A DNA stretch of 64,000 bases from Lentisphaerota bacterium (GCA_024225035.1 JAAEMX010000001.1:1-64000); one strand, 5' to 3'. Positions 1-9,465 are shown, numbered from the stretch's first letter. Program-made: numbers and translations. The notes: generated by a model from the sequence alone, not told the origin.

Positions 1-286
1 AAAATATTAAATAAAAAGCAAATCCCGTGGGAGGCTTAAGCCTTTAAAGAATGCAGCCGGGATTTTGGTAAGCAACAAATGCGGAAAAAGCCTAGCAAAG
101 GGATTAGCTCAAAGAGTCAAGAACTCGGTACTCTCAAGAACCTTATTAATTAACTTAATCTTGCCATTAAAAGGCTAAAAATTGCTGTATATTATCTTTT
201 GTTGCGTTAGGGCATTTTATTAATTTCTTTATCCGATTCAATCTGGTAATGCTTTTCAAAAATTTCTATTCTCGACATGAAAAGTT
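1..286. other. Intergenic, no gene seen
   Basis: AT-rich sequence with stops in all frames and no recognisable RNA gene. A promoter for the ydbH operon follows it. Whatever lies upstream of the window is not visible. Confidence 0.5.
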
Positions 287-315
287 TTGACGGTCGCTTA
301 CTTTAACGCTATAGT
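287..315 (+). promoter_or_regulatory. Sigma-70-type promoter of the ydbH operon
   Basis: TTGACG at 287-292 and TATAGT at 310-315 are separated by exactly 17 bp. The predicted transcription start near 322 is about 35 nt upstream of the start codon of the YdbH-like gene. Seen directly; promoter function is inferred. Confidence 0.6.
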
Positions 316-355
316 ACATTGACACTGAATAATAAAGCAACTTGAGTATTTGGAT

Positions 356-2950
356 ATGGGAGCAGAGAAAGTAAAATCTTCAAAAAAGCATTTACGGTTT
401 TGGCTGAAACTGCTATTCTGGGTTATCCTCCTTGCTGCGGTAACTTTAACCTGCCTCATTTACTGGCTTCCGCAATACGTTCAAAGTAGAATTCTACCGC
501 AGATTGGTGAAAGTTACGGCTTGCCAAACTTGCGCGCAAATATGCGAAGAGTAGGCATTTGTGGTACAGATATTGGTCGCTTGAAACTGGCAAATGGAGC
601 TGTGATAATTGATTCTGTCCGTTTGGATTACCAACTCTGGCCTTTGCTTACACGAAAAACGTTGCATATCAAACGCCTTGTAATAAATGGAATCAAGATA
701 AAATGTGTTTTGAAAAATGGAAAACCTGAACTGGAAAATTTTGACTTTGCCAAGTTTAAGCAAGCTCTGGCAGCAGGGAAAAAGTCATCTGGTGAAAAAA
801 CACAGCCTTCAGTTTATAAATTTATTATTGATTCTGCTGCAGCTGGCGGGTTGCTGTTGATTAGAAACCGCTCTGATATTTACTCTGTGAATTTTTCCTC
901 AAAAGCCAAACCGGATTCGAGTTTTAAACAAGCAAAATTTCACTTTAATACCAGCATTGGTTCTTCAAAAACGGAGCTTGCCGGGACAATAAACTTAAAG
1001 AAATCCAAGGTTAATTTTGAACTGAAGCAAAAAGCTAACCTGAGAGAAGCAGGTTATATGCTGCGTTTGAAAAACTTGGATAATTTGAATGGTGACTATA
1101 GAAGTGATATTAAAGCTGAAATAGCTTGGAAACCTTTTGTCATAAAGTATATAAAAGGAAATCTGGTTACCTCTAACTTTGCATTTGTCAAAAACGGTCA
1201 GAAAGTTTGGGCAAAGCAATTGCAAATGAAACTTTCAGGCAAAGAAAATGTGGTGGATTATACCGTTAACGGTCTTCGTTTTTCAGGAACGGCAGAAGCA
1301 GGAATAACCCCTGTAACAGGCAAAGTAAGACTGTTAAATAGTGGTGTTTCATTTGGTTGCAGTATTCCATTGGAAATAACTTCTCTGGAAAAACTTAAGC
1401 TTAAGCTTTCAGATCCTGTAAAATCCTCGTGCCAGCTACAGGGACAGTATGCAAAAGGAAACTGGAAGCTGAAAAGTGTCCTGAATGCGAATGCATTTAG
1501 CGCGAATCTGCCGTTCGGCAGTCTGCAGTTTGGAGCGTTGGACGTTGTTCTTGAAGCTGATCGCAAGGCTTCCAAGCCAGCCGGAACAGTAGCAGCAATT
1601 AACGGCAAAACTGGGCCGATAGCTTTTATTCATAAGCTGGCTAAAGTGACTGTGCCTGAATTGGAACTAAAGGCTTGCATGGGAAATAAACGTGTGGAAG
1701 GGCATATCGGATTCAAAGGTGCTCAGGTTGATTGTGATAAATTCAAATTCAAACTTGATAAAATCAGCATGCTTTGCCCATTGAGTTTCCCGGGCAAGCT
1801 GCCTGTTGCTTCTGTAAAGTGCCAGTCTATATCCTGGGACGGTTTGCAACTTGGAAATGCTGCTGGGAAAATAAAAACAGGGATTCCCCGTTCAGATTAT
1901 GATGTTGTAATAAATATAAAACCATTTGCTGGAATGTTGGTAAATTTATCTGGTGCGCTTATTACAGGGGCTAAGCCGGGATTCGAACTGAAAGCTGTTT
2001 TACCTAAATATCAAATTACCTCTATTGAAGGACTGAGCCAGAAATTCAAGGATCTTAATAATGCGAAGTTTAGTGCTGGCTGTCAAGGTCTTGCAGAAAT
2101 GAAAGTGAGCGGTGCTGCTATCAGCAGTAGCGGCAAATTTGAGCTGGATAACGGCACTTTTTCGGATGAAGAAAAAGGTCTTAGTGCCGATGGTATTCAT
2201 TTGAGTCTGCAACTGGCTGACTTGCTGAAACTGCGCAGTTTGCCTGACCAGAAACTGACTTTTTCCAAATTTGAAGCAGGAAAAGTGGTGTTTACTGACG
2301 GCGAGGTAGACTTTCAGATAGAGTCGCCTAAGTCATATCTGTTAGAAAAAAGTTCGTTCGGCTGGTGTGGGGGGCATATCTACACCCATGCAATGCGCAT
2401 TGCAGCCGGGACAAAAACTTATAAAGCCATTGTGTATTGTGACGGTATAGTGCTTTCCCAGTTGGTTGATGAGCTTGGTTTAAGCAAGGCTGTAGGAAGT
2501 GGTACTGTTTTAGGGCGAATTCCGGTGCGGCTCGATGAAAAAGGTTTAACTTTTGAAAACGGCTACCTCTATTCAGTGCCGGGCAGGGGGAATAAGATTA
2601 AGTTACTTGAAACAGATGCCTTGATGAAAAATATTCCAGAGAATACTCGTGAATTTACTCAACTTGATCTTGCTGGCGAGGCGTTAAAAGATTTTGATTA
2701 CCAATGGGTGAAACTTTACTTGAATACTGCCGGAGACAAGCTTAACATAAAAATGCAGTTGGACGGCAAACCGGCAGAAGCCTTGCCGTTTAAATATGAT
2801 AATAAGAAAAATATGTTTGTGCGTATAAAAGGCAAAGGCGCGAGGTTCCAAGGTATCAGGCTGGATGTGAATACAAGCCTGCCCTTGAACAGGCTGATGC
2901 TGATTAGTAATAAACTGAAAAAAATTATGGGAGGAACAAAAACTAAATGA
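356..2950 (+). CDS. ydbH: YdbH-family intermembrane lipid transport protein
   Basis: Large envelope protein of about 864 residues with one N-terminal membrane anchor (about residues 20-42) and a long periplasmic part. In E. coli, YdbH is an AsmA-like bridge that moves phospholipids between inner and outer membranes and works with the lipoprotein YnbE and the periplasmic YdbL. The identification rests mainly on the next two genes, which match YnbE and YdbL in size, order and motif. The C-terminal region, with its glycine-rich GSGTVLGRIPV stretch, fits the family. A TTG at 350 could also start the frame, but ATG at 356 has the better spacing from the weak TTGAG element. Confidence 0.8.
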   Translation: MGAEKVKSSKKHLRFWLKLLFWVILLAAVTLTCLIYWLPQYVQSRILPQIGESYGLPNLRANMRRVGICGTDIGRLKLANGAVIIDSVRLDYQLWPLLTRKTLHIKRLVINGIKIKCVLKNGKPELENFDFAKFKQALAAGKKSSGEKTQPSVYKFIIDSAAAGGLLLIRNRSDIYSVNFSSKAKPDSSFKQAKFHFNTSIGSSKTELAGTINLKKSKVNFELKQKANLREAGYMLRLKNLDNLNGDYRSDIKAEIAWKPFVIKYIKGNLVTSNFAFVKNGQKVWAKQLQMKLSGKENVVDYTVNGLRFSGTAEAGITPVTGKVRLLNSGVSFGCSIPLEITSLEKLKLKLSDPVKSSCQLQGQYAKGNWKLKSVLNANAFSANLPFGSLQFGALDVVLEADRKASKPAGTVAAINGKTGPIAFIHKLAKVTVPELELKACMGNKRVEGHIGFKGAQVDCDKFKFKLDKISMLCPLSFPGKLPVASVKCQSISWDGLQLGNAAGKIKTGIPRSDYDVVINIKPFAGMLVNLSGALITGAKPGFELKAVLPKYQITSIEGLSQKFKDLNNAKFSAGCQGLAEMKVSGAAISSSGKFELDNGTFSDEEKGLSADGIHLSLQLADLLKLRSLPDQKLTFSKFEAGKVVFTDGEVDFQIESPKSYLLEKSSFGWCGGHIYTHAMRIAAGTKTYKAIVYCDGIVLSQLVDELGLSKAVGSGTVLGRIPVRLDEKGLTFENGYLYSVPGRGNKIKLLETDALMKNIPENTREFTQLDLAGEALKDFDYQWVKLYLNTAGDKLNIKMQLDGKPAEALPFKYDNKKNMFVRIKGKGARFQGIRLDVNTSLPLNRLMLISNKLKKIMGGTKTK

Positions 2951-3177
2951 ATAAATTAGCATACCTAGCTGGTATCGGTCTCCTGCTTTGCGGCTGTACT
3001 CAGCATAAAATCGAAAGCAAAAGTGAAGTGGATGTTAAGCCCATTGAGATTAAACCAATCCATATAACTATTGATATCAATGTAAAAGTTGACCGTGCTC
3101 TGGATAACTTCTTTGGCGATTTGGATCAGGAAGCAGATCAACCCAAAACTACTGATACTGAAAAAACAACAAAATGA
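2947..3177 (+). CDS. ynbE: YnbE-like lipoprotein
   Basis: A 76-aa lipoprotein with a hydrophobic signal and lipobox ending at Cys17 (LLCGC). The mature part contains the KPIEIKPIHITIDINVKV segment followed by ALDNFFGDLD, which is typical of YnbE. Its start overlaps the end of ydbH by 4 nt (ATGA), indicating translational coupling. YnbE is the outer-membrane partner that stacks on the C-terminus of YdbH. The acidic, Thr-rich C-terminal tail looks species-specific. Confidence 0.8.
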   Translation: MNKLAYLAGIGLLLCGCTQHKIESKSEVDVKPIEIKPIHITIDINVKVDRALDNFFGDLDQEADQPKTTDTEKTTK

Positions 3178-3187
3178 GGATGATATA

Positions 3188-3568
3188 ATGAATAATACTG
3201 TTTTAAAAATGACAAAAATAGTTATTTGCGCTATGATGCTGACACTGGCTGCCGGTACTGTTTTTGCCGGAACTAGAGAAATTAAGGCTAGAATGAAAGC
3301 GCGTTTTCCGCAAATTGAAAACTTCAAGAATCAGGGTGTAATCGGAGAAAATAATAAAGGCTACCTGGAAGTGCTGAAAACAAATGCCGATGCCAAAAAG
3401 CTGGTTGGCAGTGAAAACAAAGACCGTGAAGCTGTTTACAGAGCCATAGCCAGACAGCAGAAGGCTTCAGCAGAGCTCGTCGGAAAGCGTCGTGCAATGA
3501 TGATTGCCAGAAGAGCCCCTAAAGGGCATATGCTGCAGAATGCTAAAGGGAAATGGTATAAAAAGTAA
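3188..3568 (+). CDS. ydbL: YdbL-family (DUF1318) periplasmic protein
   Basis: A 126-aa secreted protein. The signal peptide ends around VFA-G (residues 24-27), and the rest is a small basic domain with the DUF1318 pattern GVIGENNKGYLEV. The ATG at 3188 follows a GAGGA ribosome site; an upstream in-frame extension to 3089 runs through ynbE and is not used. Third gene of the ydbH-ynbE-ydbL operon. In E. coli, YdbL modulates the YdbH-YnbE interaction. Confidence 0.8.
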   Translation: MNNTVLKMTKIVICAMMLTLAAGTVFAGTREIKARMKARFPQIENFKNQGVIGENNKGYLEVLKTNADAKKLVGSENKDREAVYRAIARQQKASAELVGKRRAMMIARRAPKGHMLQNAKGKWYKK

Positions 3569-3585
3569 GTATACTGAAGTTATTA

Positions 3586-3620
3586 TAGCCGGACTATTAT
3601 TTCAATCCGGCTACAGTATC
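3586..3620 (+). terminator. Probable terminator of the ydbH operon
   Basis: An 8-bp perfect inverted repeat, TAGCCGGA (3586-3593) and TCCGGCTA (3606-3613), lies 18 nt after the ydbL stop. The T-tract after it is short and interrupted, so the terminator may be weak. Confidence 0.5.
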
Positions 3621-4039
3621 TTTTGACTCAGCTAAAGAGGTTTCAGTTTGGTGATTGGAAAAGTATTCAAACACTTTCAGAGCTGATAGTCTATTTGCTG
3701 TATTTTTCATATTTGAAATCCATTATTTTATATATGGAATATGGTTTATATAAAATAATTGCAATAGAAGAATAAAAAATTATGAATTCCGATAGTCAGA
3801 AGAAGAAGTGGAGGGATTGGAACTTGTTGCATAAAACTTTCTAATCAATTTTATAGCCTATACTCCAAATCCCCCTTCTATCTCTCAAAAATTTAAACAG
3901 GCTTTGAAAACAACTTTAATATAACATTCAATACGAGGCCAAGCTTTGCCTAAAAAAATTGTACATTTTTGAGTACAAATCGCCTGAGCTAAACTATACA
4001 TTTAAGCCCAGGCTATATTCTAATATCTAATAATTGATT
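3621..4039. other. Intergenic, no gene seen
   Basis: AT-rich, with no supported ORF. An imperfect hairpin (GCCTGAGCT at 3982-3990 against AGCCCAGGC at 4005-4013, one mismatch) lies just downstream of the minus-strand unknown gene and could be its weak terminator. Confidence 0.4.
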
Positions 4040-4456
4040 TTAATCTTCTAAATAAGCCTGTAACATCGCATAAGCACCAGCATCATTATCTTGATAAGCC
4101 ATCTTGCTTAACATATCTACCTGATTTTTTAGAAGCTTCTTTTGCTTTTCAATTTGTATTAGATTAATCATTAAGTGTTCATATTTACCAGGGTGAGTTG
4201 GTTTGTAAGTGTTCCATGCTTTTGCATAAGCGCCATTGTTAGCATCCATAGCCTTGCACCACTTTATGTCGCTATTCCATTCCCATGGCGGTGAGCACTG
4301 TTCAAATTTCATTAAACTAAGTTTTATATAAGTGTTTTTTTGGCCAAATGCCTTTAGATTGGCTCTAGCTCTTTTAAGCCTCTTTTTTGCAAGCTTTTGC
4401 CACCCTAATCTTGTCGGTGATTGGTATTCGTTATCAATGTATTTAGCAGCACCCAA
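4040..4456 (-). CDS. 3' part of a frameshifted unknown gene
   Basis: A 138-codon frame that continues, one frame off, the gene starting at 5271. Its first residues GAAKYIDNEY read naturally after the LEEG of the upstream frame if the A4 run at 4455-4458 had one more base. It is rich in Lys and aromatic residues, has a helical C-terminal half and ends in an acidic LQAYLED. It has no good ribosome site of its own, so it is more likely the C-terminus of a 418-residue protein than a separate gene. Function not recognised. Confidence 0.55.
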   Translation of the reverse strand: MGAAKYIDNEYQSPTRLGWQKLAKKRLKRARANLKAFGQKNTYIKLSLMKFEQCSPPWEWNSDIKWCKAMDANNGAYAKAWNTYKPTHPGKYEHLMINLIQIEKQKKLLKNQVDMLSKMAYQDNDAGAYAMLQAYLED

Positions 4457-5271
4457 AAGCCTTCCTCCAGCATCTTTATATTTTTTTCCCAGAGGTCAAC
4501 TTCAGCTTGCAGACGTTTAGCTTCTTTGTTTTCCAGTTTATTAAGGTATTGTCCCATTTGGTATTCACTGAGCTCGCTTGCTTTGCAAGTTGTTAGAAAA
4601 TAATCATAATCGCCATCTGCGTCAATCTTAGGTCTCCAAAACTGTACATTCTTTTGTATATTTATACATTTACGGTGTCTATATACAAACCTCAATTCTG
4701 CATTTGTAATTGCACGTTCTTTTGTAATGCAGGTATAGGTATTGTTTGCCTTCCCTTGAGGCATATCGGCTGAATACGTCTTGTTGGCTATATCTTTAAA
4801 ATGACCTGGGCTAACACATGTTCTCAGTGCAAAATGTATTTTTACTCCACGAGCAATAGCATCGACAATACCAGCCTTGGACTTCCTGCGCCAACCAGCT
4901 TTTTCATGCAGTTTTGGGAAGTTGTTATTACTTTTTGCATTCTGAATATTAGTTAAAAAATTTGGGTACATTTTTTCAAGTCTTTCCCTGAAGTCCTTGT
5001 CTCGCGGATAGTGCGTATATTCAGGGTCAGAATTTGCCTCTGTGTATTCAAGGTTAGCATACCAATCAAGCCTTCCTACGTTAGATGTTCCTTTTTTTCT
5101 ATACAGGGAGCCTCCGTATCCGAAAGCAGTTTTATTCTTTGGGTGTTTTATTATATACTTTGGGGCTTTGAATTTAGATGCAAAAGATTCGAAATAATAG
5201 CGATCATCCTTTAAGCCATAGGTAACATCTTCATAAAGGTTAAAGTGATCAAATGGTGGTTTTAAAGGCAT
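4405..5271 (-). CDS. Unknown protein, 5' part of a frameshifted gene
   Basis: A 288-codon frame starting at an ATG with a strong GGGAG ribosome site. No signal peptide or membrane segment is seen. A central stretch (GVKIHFAL, then ITNAELRFVYRHR and VQFW) vaguely recalls regions I associate with secreted effector or polymorphic toxin proteins, but I cannot name a family. The last about 17 codons are probably out of frame: the shadow frame from 4456 continues the protein after a homopolymer at 4455-4458. A truncated relative of its N-terminus lies upstream at 5505-5648, with the same leader sequence. It sits in an otherwise gene-poor AT-rich island. Confidence 0.6.
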   Translation of the reverse strand: MPLKPPFDHFNLYEDVTYGLKDDRYYFESFASKFKAPKYIIKHPKNKTAFGYGGSLYRKKGTSNVGRLDWYANLEYTEANSDPEYTHYPRDKDFRERLEKMYPNFLTNIQNAKSNNNFPKLHEKAGWRRKSKAGIVDAIARGVKIHFALRTCVSPGHFKDIANKTYSADMPQGKANNTYTCITKERAITNAELRFVYRHRKCINIQKNVQFWRPKIDADGDYDYFLTTCKASELSEYQMGQYLNKLENKEAKRLQAEVDLWEKNIKMLEEGFWVLLNTLITNTNHRQD

Positions 5272-5504
5272 TTTTTACTCCCTTGTTAAAATTTTCTATT
5301 AATAAAAATATGATTATTATTTATAACGTTTATTAATTTTATTAATGTAAATAATTTAAAAATTATTTTTTATTTTAATTAAGTAATTTATTTGTAAAAG
5401 TTTATGTTTGTATTGTTTTTAGGCACAGTTTGCCCACATTTGAATTTTAGATAAATAACAGGTAAAGATGTATAGAAATTTTATATTTTGGGCAATCTAT
5501 AAAG

Positions 5505-5648
5505 CTAGTACTTTGGGGTTAATTCAGTTACTCCTTTCAAATTTATTGAAGTCTTATTGTTAATTTTAACAAAGTATCGATCACCATTTAGTTTAAAAAG
5601 AAAATTATGATGGGAACCAAAGTGATCAAATAGTTTTTTTAAAGACAT
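5505..5648 (-). pseudogene. Truncated second copy of the 5' end of the unknown gene
   Basis: A 47-codon frame beginning MSLKKLFDHF and containing NGDRYF, aligning with MPLKPPFDHF and KDDRYYF at the start of the gene at 5271. The leader is shared too: both starts follow the same CAAGGGAGTAAAA sequence. It ends at a TAG (5505-5507), and no continuation is found further on. It therefore looks like the decayed remnant of a tandem duplication. Expression is possible, since the ribosome site is intact. Confidence 0.6.
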
Positions 5649-6590
5649 TTTTACTCCCTTGATATAATTTATTGAAATTAAAATAATATTTTTTCTATTA
5701 CGACTAAAAATTTGACTAATGTAATATATTGATATCTAGTATTACCTTCTTAATATGAAACTTTATTACTGAGAAAGCTGTTAACTTTACTCGTTGTTAT
5801 TCATGCAGGCACAATTCACCTAGTATTGTTTTTTTTAAATAGTGAGAATAGGTATACAGGTATTGAAGATTTTAGCTAGAATATCCAATAATGGTAACTA
5901 TTATTTTTTTTATTCAAGTCACACAAACTTTATAATTAATTAAGTTTTATATGAATGGTAAAAATGATTTAAGATTAACATAATCAATATTTTATGGCTG
6001 TTGAGTTGGTCTGTGGGCAAAAACCTCAACTACATAATCTTATGTAAGCTAATTCTTGTAGTTTGTTCCAATAAATTATAAAGGTTTGACTTTTTTAAAG
6101 CATTTTAGTAAAAGTTGCACATTCTTGATGGTTAATATTTTCCTGATTATCAAAGTCTTACAAAAAAATAATATACAATACTGGTTTTTATTAACTTTTT
6201 ACAAAAAAATTAAAGCATTAGTGATCTAGTTCTTAAGTAAGTTGCAATGTACTTGATGTTTTATTACACCTCGTGCTGCAAAAGTATATTGGTGTGGTTG
6301 TCCGTTTCAATTTAATCAGTTATGACAAAATTGAGGGTTTGCCCATGGTTCCAATATGGCGAATATTATCATGGGCATACTCTGTCTAGCTCCGTTAGGT
6401 ACCCCGCCAAGATATATATTAATAATAACCAGGGAATAGTGGTCACCAGTGAAGCTTACTTCTTATACTTCAAGTTGTGATTTTTTTAAGATAACAAATA
6501 CTATATTTAAAATTTTCATAGAATTTAGTGATTATTTATGGATAATTTTTTTGAGCCAAAAGGTCGTTTTGTCAAAGTTTGTTTGAATTG
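5649..6590. other. Gene-poor AT-rich island
   Basis: No ORF of more than trivial length is supported on either strand. The one clear local structure is an inverted repeat, GCCCATG at 6341-6347 against CATGGGC at 6370-6376, with a shorter AATAT/ATATT pairing inside. No transposase fragment could be recognised. Confidence 0.4.
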
Positions 6591-6860
6591 TTTGCACAAT
6601 TTCAAATCGTCGCTCCAGTCACCATATACTGCCATTAGACGAGTGGCCATAAGGTTTCCCAGAACCTGTTAGCTCTCGCTAAGCTTTATTCTGATCTGGG
6701 TGTGGCATTAAGGCATTTTTTCAATTCTTTCGCATTCGCCCACGTGTCAGACCATATCGCGCAAGCTATTACCGATTCGGAACAGGGGCATGGTAGATCT
6801 AAGAATACTTTATGTTGTATAACCGGATAAATAGAAATTAGGAATAGACAAAACGTATGG
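6591..6860 (+). other. Locally GC-richer non-coding segment, possible RNA
   Basis: This stretch is visibly richer in GC than its surroundings and lacks an ORF. It holds two small hairpins, AGGTT/AACCT (6651-6666) and TTAGC/GCTAA with a TCTC loop (6669-6682). A clean terminator follows at 6861. That pattern would suit a small untranslated RNA or a decayed gene; no known RNA family is recognised. Confidence 0.3.
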
Positions 6861-6883
6861 GCCCCTCTCGGGGCTTTCGTTTG
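6861..6883 (+). terminator. Rho-independent terminator
   Basis: GCCCC and GGGGC with a TCTC loop (6861-6874), followed by TTTCGTTT. No coding sequence lies upstream on this strand, so it would end an untranslated transcript. Confidence 0.55.
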
Positions 6884-7019
6884 GGAAATGCATCTAAAGA
6901 AGGAACCGGCATTTGAAATTTGTTTTTATAGGTGGATGTTGCTACATTAGTTTAGACAAATTTGGATGAGAAAACTCTGTAATTATAAAGACCTTCACGA
7001 CTGTAAAAAGGAAAATAAA

Positions 7020-7463
7020 ATGGAAAATGTCCGTATATATGAAATACCCGTTTGTAAGATGGTGGCTTCTAAACCCGGCATGTTTGGTGATAGTAAACTT
7101 GAGCGATTTGATGAATGGTTCAGTTCTTTTCCTCGAACTATGTTTCCTAAAGATTTTTTATGGTTTGACAAGGAGGAAGAGAAGTTTATCTGGTACTATA
7201 TATTCAGTGGAGGAATGGAAGTGCCTGAGGAGTTTGATATCATTGATTTTCCCGGCGGTTTATATGCGGTTGCCACGGGTATTGACAATGAGGGTGGGGC
7301 CGAAGTTCTTATGTCAATCAAAGAGTTCATAGAAGAAAAGAGTTGTTTTGAAGAAGACAATTCCAGGGCATATTTAGGAAATATTCCGACGCCACCAGCG
7401 GCCTACAAAGCAATGGGTTATAATCAAATGGATTATTACATCCCTGTAAAAGTTACCAGTTAA
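7020..7463 (+). CDS. GyrI-like / AraC effector-binding domain protein
   Basis: A stand-alone small-molecule-binding domain of about 147 aa, the SOUL/GyrI-like fold used as the ligand domain of AraC/MerR regulators such as Rob and BmrR. The family hallmarks visible are GGLYAVATG in the middle and the C-terminal DYYIPVKV strand. No DNA-binding domain is attached. The ATG at 7020 follows AAAAGGA at good spacing; an upstream in-frame ATG at 6966 lacks one. Such solo domains bind or hydrolyse cytotoxic cyclic compounds, or inhibit gyrase in GyrI; the ligand here is unknown. No operon partner. Confidence 0.7.
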   Translation: MENVRIYEIPVCKMVASKPGMFGDSKLERFDEWFSSFPRTMFPKDFLWFDKEEEKFIWYYIFSGGMEVPEEFDIIDFPGGLYAVATGIDNEGGAEVLMSIKEFIEEKSCFEEDNSRAYLGNIPTPPAAYKAMGYNQMDYYIPVKVTS

Positions 7464-7800
7464 TTTTGCAAACTGGAAGGTAAACTTGATATCTCATAGC
7501 AGAGTGGTTTATAGCGATAGGCATGAGGCTCAAAGCTCTGCTCCTTTGTTGCTTTTGTTAAGAAGTCAATTCTTGCTGTAAAATTCACGCATATTTGCTT
7601 ATAACTATAAAATTATCAAAATTATTGATCCATGTAAAAGAAAAATTTTGGACACTGAAGATATTATGAAACAGCCATTGTCAAAGTTGACTCAGGACAT
7701 AATTGAGCAATTTTCGTTGAATAAAATTAGTCACAACCAAGAATAAAGGCATGCAAGAAGAGAACTTGATTATATTTCTCGTATTGCACTCTTAGCTTGG
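7464..7800. other. Intergenic
   Basis: No supported gene. A 26-codon ATG frame at 7666-7746 (+) exists but has no ribosome site or recognisable product. No terminator was identified for the convergent genes on either side. Confidence 0.4.
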
Positions 7801-9363
7801 TTAACTTTGAGATGTATACTGCTCTGTTTCAAATTGCCTGAAAGTTTCTACTGCTTTTTGATAAACTTTATCATTAGCCTTATTGGGCAGTGTTACCTGA
7901 GTTGCCGCTGTAAACATTTGGCTTAGTTCGGCGAAGCTCTTGGTGCCGCAGGCTTGAGCAGCACGTATTGCCGCGCCTAGTCCAGCCGAGTTGCTGACTG
8001 CGAACTTTTCAACAGGGCACTGGAAGACATCGGCGATAATTGTATTGATCGTTGGAGAATTGGAGGCGCCGCCTGTAATACGGATTTTATCAAACTTACC
8101 CTGCCATTCAGAGTGAACTTTGAAGCTGTAAACCTGTGATTCCATAATAGCACGAGTCATTTCGGCTGCAGTGCCTTGACCTGCACAGAAAGGCTCAGAA
8201 CCATGATATTTGACTTCTGGATTCAGCACTAGGGGAGTGCTTTCAGGAACAAAGTACGGCAGCATCATATTACCATTGTTGGCGGGAGGAGTTTTTTGTG
8301 GCACAATGCAGTCAAATTCATCCCAGCTCAAGTTGCACTGTTCTTTGACACGTTCACGTGCCAATGAACCATTTGTAAAACAGCTCAGGCTCATAAAACC
8401 ACCTGCGGGGTTGCCGAAGACATGGCCGCAGCCGTCAGGGTCGGTTTTGTAGTCCTTGATGGCGGCAAACATGGTGTCACTGGTCCCAAGACTTATAACA
8501 GCCGTGCCCGGCTCGAAAGCCCCGCAGCCAATCAGACTGTTAGGGTTGTCACCAGACCAGACAATTACCGGAATGCCGGAGGATAGACCATATTTTTCAA
8601 AATAATCTGCAAGTTGGCCTGCTGCCTTATTTGAAGGGACTGCGGGAGGCAGTTTTTTAAGCAGGGCAGGGGCGGTAAATTCTGTAAATTCCGGAATCCA
8701 TTGTCCGGTTTTTAAATCCAGAAAGTTCAGTCCGGCACCGTCTCCATAGTCAATAGGGGCGTTGCTGCCAATCAGCAGCGAGCACATAAATGAGCTCACC
8801 AGATGAATTACAGATGTATCTCTATATTCTTCAGGCGATTCTTTGTAGAATTTCCTGATTTGCGGCCCGGTAAAGCGTTCAATCGGAGGTGAGCCTGTGC
8901 GGTCGTGGATTTCATCACCAAACGCTTCGCTAAGTTCAGCGCATTCAACGGCAGTGCTTCGATCCATCCAGATGGGAGATGTAGCTCTGCTGAAACAGCC
9001 TTTGAGCTGTTGTGCAAGCGGTAAATCTGAGTTCAGTTCGGCAAGGGATGGCTGAAAACTTGAATTTAAATAGACTGAGCCATGTTGTTGGCCTGAGCCG
9101 CTTATGCCGCACACCTTATCTAATGGAGCTCCTTCATTTTGCATTTTGGCTAAAACCAGGTCCAAGGCTGCTGCCCATAGCAATGGCGGAGTATGAGCTA
9201 TCAGGGGATCAGAGTTTTCAAGGAAACCGTTAGGACAGTTGTATCCAGGCAAGTCTTTGCCAAAGTTTACGTCACTGGTATGAATGATTTGTCCGTTGTC
9301 AGTGTCGATAATTATTGCTTTGAGGCTTTGTGTGCTGCTGTCGAATCCCAAAAATAAACTCAT
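7801..9363 (-). CDS. xylB: Xylulokinase
   Basis: FGGY-family sugar kinase of 520 aa that phosphorylates D-xylulose to xylulose 5-phosphate after xylose isomerase. Visible motifs: the N-terminal phosphate loop FLGFDSSTQ, the substrate loop SGSGQQHGSVYLN, SGDNPNSLIGCGAF, the ATP-site SLGTSDTMFA, and the C-terminal adenosine motif ITGGASNSPTINTIIADVF. It lies downstream of the AraC regulator on the same strand, with a 102-nt gap, and may be co-transcribed with it. Its start has only a weak ribosome site (CGGA). Confidence 0.9.
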   Translation of the reverse strand: MSLFLGFDSSTQSLKAIIIDTDNGQIIHTSDVNFGKDLPGYNCPNGFLENSDPLIAHTPPLLWAAALDLVLAKMQNEGAPLDKVCGISGSGQQHGSVYLNSSFQPSLAELNSDLPLAQQLKGCFSRATSPIWMDRSTAVECAELSEAFGDEIHDRTGSPPIERFTGPQIRKFYKESPEEYRDTSVIHLVSSFMCSLLIGSNAPIDYGDGAGLNFLDLKTGQWIPEFTEFTAPALLKKLPPAVPSNKAAGQLADYFEKYGLSSGIPVIVWSGDNPNSLIGCGAFEPGTAVISLGTSDTMFAAIKDYKTDPDGCGHVFGNPAGGFMSLSCFTNGSLARERVKEQCNLSWDEFDCIVPQKTPPANNGNMMLPYFVPESTPLVLNPEVKYHGSEPFCAGQGTAAEMTRAIMESQVYSFKVHSEWQGKFDKIRITGGASNSPTINTIIADVFQCPVEKFAVSNSAGLGAAIRAAQACGTKSFAELSQMFTAATQVTLPNKANDKVYQKAVETFRQFETEQYTSQS

Positions 9364-9465
9364 AATATGATTCCGGATTAGTTTTTTTCATCAATATAAT
9401 ATGTCAGATATGCGTAAAACCTTGACGATTTCACAAAAAAACAGGTTTTATGGGGATATCACAAT

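Noticed and set aside
4405-4456. Programmed ribosomal frameshift at the junction of the unknown gene
   Set aside because: The junction lacks an X-XXY-YYZ slippery heptamer; a simple indel in the A4 run is more economical.
5649-6590. Possible insertion sequence or prophage remnant in the gene-poor island
   Set aside because: No transposase, integrase or phage motif and no terminal inverted or direct repeats could be identified by eye.
6602-6630. Sequence resembling the 3' end of a tRNA (TTCAAATC...TCACCA)
   Set aside because: No matching acceptor 5' strand, D-arm or anticodon arm could be found upstream, and no repeat of it suggests an att site.
7666-7746. 26-codon ATG frame in the gap before xylB
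   Set aside because: No ribosome site, promoter or recognisable product.
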